From NCBI GenBank assembly GCA_963704155.1, contig CAVPHF010000039.1:1-64000 (forward strand): 64,000 nt of DNA, given 5' to 3'. The notes under the pieces are model-generated. The model was not told the DNA's origin. It saw only the letters and a program-made list of their open reading frames with translations, and did no database searches. Positions within the stretch are counted from its first letter, which is position 1. Each line of letters opens with the position of its first letter. Origin of the DNA: Thiohalocapsa sp963704155. GTDB taxonomy: Bacteria > Pseudomonadota > Gammaproteobacteria > Chromatiales > Chromatiaceae. Of the stretch, positions 58,553 to 64,000 are shown piece by piece. A program made the position numbers and the translations under genes.

Positions 58553-61069
58553 ATGATCGGCTGGTTGCTGCTGTTGAGCTGGGTCTGGCCGCTGTTGCTG
58601 GTCTGGCCTGCCACCCGGGTTGGAGGATGGGGCAGCGACGCGCTGGCACGCTCCCGGCTGCCTTTCTGGTTGCTGCCGGCACTGGGTCCGCTCCCGGCGC
58701 TGATGGCGGCATTGACGGTGCCGATCGGCACCACGCTCGAGCTGCCCTGGCTGTTCCTCGGCACCAGCCTCGGGCTGGATGCGGTCGCGCGCGTCTATCT
58801 CATCTTCACCTCTCTACTGTGGCTGGTCGCGGGCATCTATGCCGCCTTCAGCAACCGCGGCGCAGACAACGCCGGGCGCTTCAATGCGCTCTTCCTGCTC
58901 GCGATGGCCGGCAATCTATGGCTGATCGTCGGCTCCGACTTGATCAGCTTCTATGTCGGCTTCGCCATCATGGGGCTGTCGTCCTATGGACTCGTGATCC
59001 ACGAAGGCGGCGCGAGCGCGCTGCGCGCCGGCAAGGTCTATCTGATCATGGCCCTGCTCGGCGAGGTCAGTCTGTTCGCCGCCCTGGTCATGATCGCGAG
59101 CCAGACCGGCACGACCAGCCCGACACCGGAGCAACTGGCGGGGCTCGATGATCTGGCGATCGCGCTGGCGCTGCTCGGACTCGGCGTCAAGGCGGGGCTG
59201 GTGCCGTTGCACCTGTGGCTGCCGCTGGCGCATCCGGCTGCGCCGATACCGGCCAGCGCGGTATTGAGCGGGACAATGATCAAGGTGGCGCTGCTCGGCT
59301 GGATGCGGTTCCTGCCGATCGGCGCCGTCGCCTTGCCGGAATGGGGCGCATTACTGACCGCCGCTGGGCTGCTGACGCTGTTCTTCGCTCTGCCGATTGG
59401 GCTGATCCAATCCGACCCTAAGGTCGTATTGGCCTATTCCAGTATCAGCAAGATGGGTCTCATGGTCCTGCTGCTGGGCGTCATCCTGACGCAGCCGGCG
59501 CTTGCCCCGCTGGGTGTTGCCGCGATCGTCTTCTACGCCGCTAACCACGCGCTGGTGAAAGGCGGCTTGTTCCTGGGCGTTGGCATGCGCAAGCACGCCA
59601 TGCACCAACCGCTGGTGATCGCGGCCCTGGTGTTTCTCGCGCTCGCCCTGGCCGGGCTGCCGTTCACCAGCGGCGCTGTCGCCAAATATCAAGTCAAGCC
59701 GGTGATCGACGCGGCGGACTGGACCTGGATCAGCGCGGCCATTGTCGTCTCAACCATGGGTACGACCTTATTGATGGCGCGATTCCTCTGGGTCAGCGTG
59801 CACACCGCGGCGCATCCGGAGCGCGGCTGGCTTTGGCCCGCGGCGGCATGGGGCACACTGATCGCGCTCGTGGCGGTGTTTCCGTTCGCGCTTGGCAAGC
59901 CCGGCAGCTGGCCCACCAATCTGCTCAGTGTCCCCATCGGACTTGGCATTGCGGCGCTGATCTGGCTCGTCGCCTGGCGACGTCCAAACTGGCTGCGACC
60001 GCTTGCCACGCGGATAATCGGCGCTGTACCGCCGGGCGACCTGCTGGCGCTGATCGTCCCCGCAATCAATGCTATCCGGCGTGTCGCCAACGCCTCTTGG
60101 CAACCGCTGCACGGCCTGCTGCTGAGCATCCGCGCCTGGTTCATCGACGCCTTCGAGCGCATCTTCGCAACCCCGTCAGGCGACAGCGAGCGCCATCTGC
60201 GCGCCTGGCCGGTGGCCGGCAGTCTCTGGATCGGCATCACCGCGGCGATGCTGGTGTTCCTGCTCGCCGGCCAACCGCTGATGCAGGCCAGTAGCGCATC
60301 GGATGAAGACGCAGCGGACGCGGTCGCCGCGCAGACCACAGGCGACCTGGCAATCGAGACCGGCATCCCACAGTCGGTTTCAACTGACGATCGGGCCGAC
60401 GCCGACATGCTGATAACGGTGCCGGAGGCGCAGCCAAGCGAGCAAATAACGCAATCATCCACGCGGCAGCCAGAGCCTCGCGCACCAGCCGACCCGTTGG
60501 TCGAGACGCAGCGGGCAGAGGACGCATCCGCTGAGCCCAGTGACGAGGCGGTTACCGAGGACACCGCGGACAAGGCTGCTCCCTTGGACGAGCCCGCCGC
60601 AACGGCGGCCAAAGAGGTCCAGACCGCTACAGGATCGACCGCACCGGTCGCCGAGCCGGCCCAAGACCCAGCAGCGCCCATTGAGGTGCCGATTAATCTG
60701 CCAGTCGAGGACCCGGCGCCAACCGCCGATCTGAGCCCAAGCACCGAGCCGACTAGCGAACCGGCAGGATGCGATCCGCCGACGCCGTACCGGTTCGCGC
60801 CCAAGGACAGCGAACCGCTCGAACTCGACCGCTGCACAGTCACCGAGGCCGGCGAGCCGGCCTTGCTGTCGGCGCCGGCGCTTAGCAACAAACTGGTCGA
60901 AGCGGTGCAGCAGGCCCTGCGCGCCGCCGGCTATGATCCAGGCCCCATCGATGGTCTGATCGGCCCGCAAACCCGAGCAGCCGTCCGCCAGCTGCAGCAG
61001 GACAATGACCTCAGCCCGGACGGCGTCATCAGCTTCGCGGTGCTGGACGCACTTAGAGCCTCGCGATAA
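58553..61069 (+). CDS. NuoL/M-type antiporter subunit fused to a peptidoglycan-binding domain
   Basis: This 838-residue protein has about 14 helices (residues 1-500) with FYVGFAIMGLSSYGLVIHE, GVKAGLVPLHLWLPLAHPAA and VVLAYSSISKMGLMVLLLGV, the third antiporter-type subunit. After a last helix (WIGITAAMLVFLLAGQPLM, about 562-580) comes an acidic Ala/Pro/Glu linker of about 180 residues. The C-terminal peptidoglycan-binding domain is LVEAVQQALRAAGYDPGPID then LIGPQTRAAVRQLQQDNDLS. If the linker is periplasmic, the pump would be tied to the cell wall. It starts 68 bp after the previous subunit and is the last gene of the cluster. Confidence 0.88.
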   Translation: MIGWLLLLSWVWPLLLVWPATRVGGWGSDALARSRLPFWLLPALGPLPALMAALTVPIGTTLELPWLFLGTSLGLDAVARVYLIFTSLLWLVAGIYAAFSNRGADNAGRFNALFLLAMAGNLWLIVGSDLISFYVGFAIMGLSSYGLVIHEGGASALRAGKVYLIMALLGEVSLFAALVMIASQTGTTSPTPEQLAGLDDLAIALALLGLGVKAGLVPLHLWLPLAHPAAPIPASAVLSGTMIKVALLGWMRFLPIGAVALPEWGALLTAAGLLTLFFALPIGLIQSDPKVVLAYSSISKMGLMVLLLGVILTQPALAPLGVAAIVFYAANHALVKGGLFLGVGMRKHAMHQPLVIAALVFLALALAGLPFTSGAVAKYQVKPVIDAADWTWISAAIVVSTMGTTLLMARFLWVSVHTAAHPERGWLWPAAAWGTLIALVAVFPFALGKPGSWPTNLLSVPIGLGIAALIWLVAWRRPNWLRPLATRIIGAVPPGDLLALIVPAINAIRRVANASWQPLHGLLLSIRAWFIDAFERIFATPSGDSERHLRAWPVAGSLWIGITAAMLVFLLAGQPLMQASSASDEDAADAVAAQTTGDLAIETGIPQSVSTDDRADADMLITVPEAQPSEQITQSSTRQPEPRAPADPLVETQRAEDASAEPSDEAVTEDTADKAAPLDEPAATAAKEVQTATGSTAPVAEPAQDPAAPIEVPINLPVEDPAPTADLSPSTEPTSEPAGCDPPTPYRFAPKDSEPLELDRCTVTEAGEPALLSAPALSNKLVEAVQQALRAAGYDPGPIDGLIGPQTRAAVRQLQQDNDLSPDGVISFAVLDALRASR

Positions 61070-61180
61070 AGAACCCGGATCGAAGGCATCGAAGTGACTG
61101 AACTGCGCCGCGCCAGCGCGACACGGGCAGCGGATTCGCGAATAGAACGGCGTTAGCTGTCGGACAAGAGCTGAGATGCG

Positions 61181-62926
61181 CTACCCGTAAAGCGACTCCA
61201 GCGATTGGCGATAGCGTTGGTAGACTTGATTGCGCCTGACCTTCAATGACGGGGTGAGCATGCCGGCCGCGACCGTCAGCGGTTCATCGGCCACACAAAA
61301 CGCCTTGACGGTCTCATAAGGCGCCAAGGTCCGATTGACCCCCTTGATGTGCGCTTCGATCCACTCACGCAGCTTGGGGTGCCGTCGAAGCTCCATCGCT
61401 GGCATCTGAGCACTGCCCCCCCTGCTGGTCTCCCCCAAGCCGGCGTCCAGGAGTCGGGCGCGGGCGACCTGATCGTCGATATCCACCAGTGCGGTCAGGT
61501 ATTTCTTGCCGTCCCCGAAGACCACCAGGCGGGCGATCAGCGGGTCGTCACGAAAGTGCCGCTCGATGTTCTCGGGCGGAATATTCTTACCGCCGGCCGT
61601 GACCAGGATCTCCTTCTTTCGGCCGATGATCTGTAAATAGCCGCCCGCGTTGAAGCGCCCCAGATCCCCGGTCTTGAGCCATCCCTGCTGATCGAACATC
61701 GAACGGGTCGCCTCTGGGTCTTTGTGATAACCCAGAAAGACATGCTCTCCCTTGGTCAGGATCTCCCCATCGGCGGCCAGCTTGAGTCGCACGGACGGAT
61801 AGGGCTTACCCACCGACGAGAAGTCATAGTCGTCGATCCGGTTCATGGTCAGCGTCGGCGAGCACTCGGTGAGGCCATAGCCCTCGATGATCATGATCCC
61901 GGCGGCCTTGAAGAACTCCTTGACCTCGCGTTCCAGACCGGCCCCTCCGGAGAGACAGAAGCGCAGCCTGCCGCCGGTGAGACGGCGCAGTTCGGCATGC
62001 TGCCGCTCGGCGTCCGGCGCGACCGCCCGCGCCATCCCCGCCAGCTTCTGCCAGTAGAGCGGCACGCTCATGAACAGGTGCGGCGCCAGGTCCGCCAGAT
62101 GCTGCAACGCCAGCGTCGGCGTACTGAAATAGGTGACGAACCCGAGCTGATTGCCGAGACCGAACTGACCCCAGCCGAAGATGTGACTCATCGGCAGCCA
62201 GAGCACATCGAGGTCACCCTGGCGTAACAGCGGGCCGTTGAGCGCGAGCCAGTCGGCACCATTGACGGCGACATTGCGATGGGACAGCAAGACACCCTTT
62301 GGCAAACCGGTAGTGCCGGAGGTATAGATCAGCGATGCCACGTCGTCGAGGGTGATCTGCGACAGGCGCTCGCGCACGCGAGCGGGGTTGCGGGCGAGCG
62401 CTTGTTCGCCGCCCTGCTCCACCTGCGCGAGCGAAAAGGCCGATGCGACGATCGGATCGGGATCGAGACCCGCGTTGCGCGCGAGACCATCGAGGTCAAG
62501 CGGCTCAAAGGTGATCAACGTCTCGATACCGAGCTGATCCCAGACCAACAGCACGCGAGCCAACTGCTCGGCATTCTCAACGAAGAGCACACGCGCATCG
62601 GAGTGCGCAAGAATGTGCGCCAGCGGCTCGCCGACCAGTGTCGGGTATACCGGCACCAGCACGCCTCGGGCCGCACCGGCGGCAAGCCCCGCGATTCCCC
62701 ATTCGAGCCGCGTCTCCGAGAGCACGGCAACTTTGCAGTCACGATCGACACCGCGATCCATCAGAAAAGACGCCACGCGCTCGACACGCGTCGCGCACTC
62801 CCCCCAGGTCACCGGGACAAAGCCCCGGTCGACCGGCACCATGAAGCGCGGCTCATCTCGCAGGTCCGGGCGCGCCGCCTGATCGAACAGGATCTGCGCT
62901 GCATTCTGGCGGTTTTGTATCGACAT
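61181..62926 (-). CDS. AMP-forming acyl-CoA synthetase (long-chain type)
   Basis: This protein of about 581 residues has the AMP-binding motifs VASLIYTSGTTGLPKGVLLS (A3), MIIEGYGLTECSP (A5), WLKTGDLGRFNAGGYLQIIG with RKKEILVTAGGKNIPPENIE (A7-A8) and a C-terminal region without the usual terminal lysine clearly placed. It activates a carboxylic acid, probably a fatty acid, with ATP and CoA. Start 62926 (MSIQNRQNAAQ) fits the family. It is divergent from the DUF368 gene. Confidence 0.9.
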   Translation of the reverse strand: MSIQNRQNAAQILFDQAARPDLRDEPRFMVPVDRGFVPVTWGECATRVERVASFLMDRGVDRDCKVAVLSETRLEWGIAGLAAGAARGVLVPVYPTLVGEPLAHILAHSDARVLFVENAEQLARVLLVWDQLGIETLITFEPLDLDGLARNAGLDPDPIVASAFSLAQVEQGGEQALARNPARVRERLSQITLDDVASLIYTSGTTGLPKGVLLSHRNVAVNGADWLALNGPLLRQGDLDVLWLPMSHIFGWGQFGLGNQLGFVTYFSTPTLALQHLADLAPHLFMSVPLYWQKLAGMARAVAPDAERQHAELRRLTGGRLRFCLSGGAGLEREVKEFFKAAGIMIIEGYGLTECSPTLTMNRIDDYDFSSVGKPYPSVRLKLAADGEILTKGEHVFLGYHKDPEATRSMFDQQGWLKTGDLGRFNAGGYLQIIGRKKEILVTAGGKNIPPENIERHFRDDPLIARLVVFGDGKKYLTALVDIDDQVARARLLDAGLGETSRGGSAQMPAMELRRHPKLREWIEAHIKGVNRTLAPYETVKAFCVADEPLTVAAGMLTPSLKVRRNQVYQRYRQSLESLYG

Positions 62927-63118
62927 CGGCCCCTCCTCGGTTCCTCCAATGCTGCAACCTCGCGGCAAGATCCGGCAAGCGGAAATCGACCGAGCGCCAG
63001 CCGACGACGATGCCTGAGGACGAGGACGAGGTCCGCCTCCAGTTCAACGAGCCAGACAAGGTCCCACTGCGCGCCCTATGATACCGGCCCCGAACGCGAA
63101 CGCCTGACGAGGAACAGC

Positions 63119-64000
63119 ATGCCGTCCAGCCCAGAAGCCGCACCAAACGACGATCGGCCCGAGCCGCTCACCCCAGCACTTGCCTTCCGTGCTGCGCTGG
63201 GCGGCGCCATGATGGGTCTGGCCAACCTGGTGCCGGGGATCTCCGGTGGCACCATGCTGGTGGCGGCGGGCATCTACCGGCGCTTCATCGACGCCGTCAG
63301 CGACTTGACGCGGCTTCGCCTGCGCACGCCCGCCCTCTCGCTGCTCGCCGTCGTGGTCCTAGCCGCAGTGCTGGCCATCGGCGCCCTGAGCGGCCTGATC
63401 GCCCAAGCCCTGGTGGACTTCCGCTGGGGCATGTTCAGTCTCTTCATCGGCCTGACCCTGGGCGGCGCGCCGCTGCTGCTGCGCATGACGCGGCCCTTCA
63501 ACGGCGCCGCCTACGCCGGTCTCGCCGCCGGTGCCGCGGCCATGCTGGCGCTGGCCTTGATCCAGGGTACCTCGGCCGACGGCGGCAGCGCCGAGAGCAA
63601 CTGGCTCATGCTCGGCATCGCCGGCATGGCCGGGGCCTCGGCCATGATCCTGCCGGGGGTGAGCGGGGCCTACCTGTTGCTGCTGCTCGGCCAGTACGAG
63701 CCCATCATCAACGCCATCAAGGATGCGGTGTCGGCCGCCACCCAGTTGGAGATAGCCGGGGTGCTGGCCCAGCTCGGCGTCATCGTGCCGGTGGGAATCG
63801 GCGTCGTCTTGGGCGTAGTGCTGGTCGCCAACCTGATGCGCTTCCTGCTGCACCGCTACGAGAAGGCGACGCTGGGCGTACTGCTGGGCCTGCTGCTCGC
63901 CGCGCCGGCGGGGCTCTACCCCTTCCGGGAAGGCGTTCCGCCCCAGCTGGGCGAGGTCTTCGAGGGCCAGCTCGTCACGGAGCAGAACGTCGCCGAACTC
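63119..64000 (+). CDS. DUF368 membrane protein (polyprenyl-phosphate carrier type), 3' end outside the window
   Basis: The open frame runs from ATG 63119 to the window end without a stop (294 codons). It has the two DUF368 motifs, LANLVPGISGGTMLVAAGIY near residue 36 and ILPGVSGAYLLLLLGQYEPI near residue 178, and about eight helices so far. Members of DUF368 (PopT) recycle undecaprenyl phosphate across the inner membrane in other bacteria. GAGGAAC precedes the start. Part of the C-terminus lies beyond 64000. Confidence 0.87.
   Translation, partial: MPSSPEAAPNDDRPEPLTPALAFRAALGGAMMGLANLVPGISGGTMLVAAGIYRRFIDAVSDLTRLRLRTPALSLLAVVVLAAVLAIGALSGLIAQALVDFRWGMFSLFIGLTLGGAPLLLRMTRPFNGAAYAGLAAGAAAMLALALIQGTSADGGSAESNWLMLGIAGMAGASAMILPGVSGAYLLLLLGQYEPIINAIKDAVSAATQLEIAGVLAQLGVIVPVGIGVVLGVVLVANLMRFLLHRYEKATLGVLLGLLLAAPAGLYPFREGVPPQLGEVFEGQLVTEQNVAEL

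Noticed and set aside
58627..60294. Plus-strand Arg/Gly/Ala-rich frames inside the antiporter genes
   Set aside because: Alternative-frame shadows of membrane protein genes with no motifs.

Overview
The window is GC-rich bacterial chromosome with gammaproteobacterial gene content: UbiG, a PrkA/YeaH/SpoVR stress operon, TrkA/TrkH, MoaE, long-form HisG, LOG protein and a CrbS/CbrA-like sensor kinase. A cysteine-free DsrC-family protein (RspA type), a bufferin-type gene cluster, a decaheme cytochrome and an Mrp-like antiporter cluster fit a sulfur-metabolising, possibly purple sulfur (Chromatiaceae-like) bacterium. That assignment is inference; no rRNA or photosynthesis marker is present.

Region 1 (1-9.2 kb) is the accessory part. 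I read it as a chromosomal integron. A 481-residue integron integrase (7736-9181, +) faces away from a repeat-rich attI-like region. Beyond that lie minus-strand cassettes separated by attC-like sites (972-1061, 1582-1670, 2223-2332, 4536-4628, 5036-5131). The cassettes carry HicAB, BrnTA, a RelE/ParE-type toxin-antitoxin pair and a small exported protein. Three kinds of mobile DNA have invaded the array: an IS91-type element with its own tyrosine recombinase, an IS110-family element abutting an attC, and an internally deleted group II intron abutting the last attC.

Region 2 (9.3-33 kb) is mostly housekeeping and signalling: a symporter-like sensor kinase with response regulator and CBS/nucleotidyltransferase protein, a decayed bufferin cluster (bufB missing, bufC and doxX truncated), a LOG protein, a four-helix-bundle gene bracketed by hexamer repeats, MscS, YbaK, HisG, a large DUF4407 coiled-coil protein, RspA, an L,D-transpeptidase and prkA-yeaH-spoVR behind a sigma-54-like promoter. 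A palindromic repeat family with long, medium and minimal versions is scattered through 9-52 kb.

Region 3 (33-50 kb) holds an amino-acid permease, MoaE, a decaheme cytochrome with a PKD-like domain behind FNR-like boxes, a phospholipase A2-like secreted protein, methylthioadenosine salvage genes (mtnA divergent from an MTA/SAH deaminase), a decayed HPr-rel-A/exosortase-type cluster with a sigma-54-like promoter and twin operator-like palindromes, a frameshifted SDR gene downstream of ubiG, a 235-bp segment with perfect 16-bp terminal inverted repeats, a GH100 invertase, and trkA convergent with trkH.

Region 4 (51-64 kb) holds a DUF2333 protein and a nine-gene Mrp/Mbh-like cation-proton antiporter cluster (E, F, G, DUF4040, B, C and three NuoL/M/N-type subunits). 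The last antiporter subunit is fused to a peptidoglycan-binding domain. An acyl-CoA synthetase and the start of a DUF368 (polyprenyl-phosphate carrier) gene follow. Several clusters show clean deletions that leave the ends of genes fused, a recurring theme of this window.
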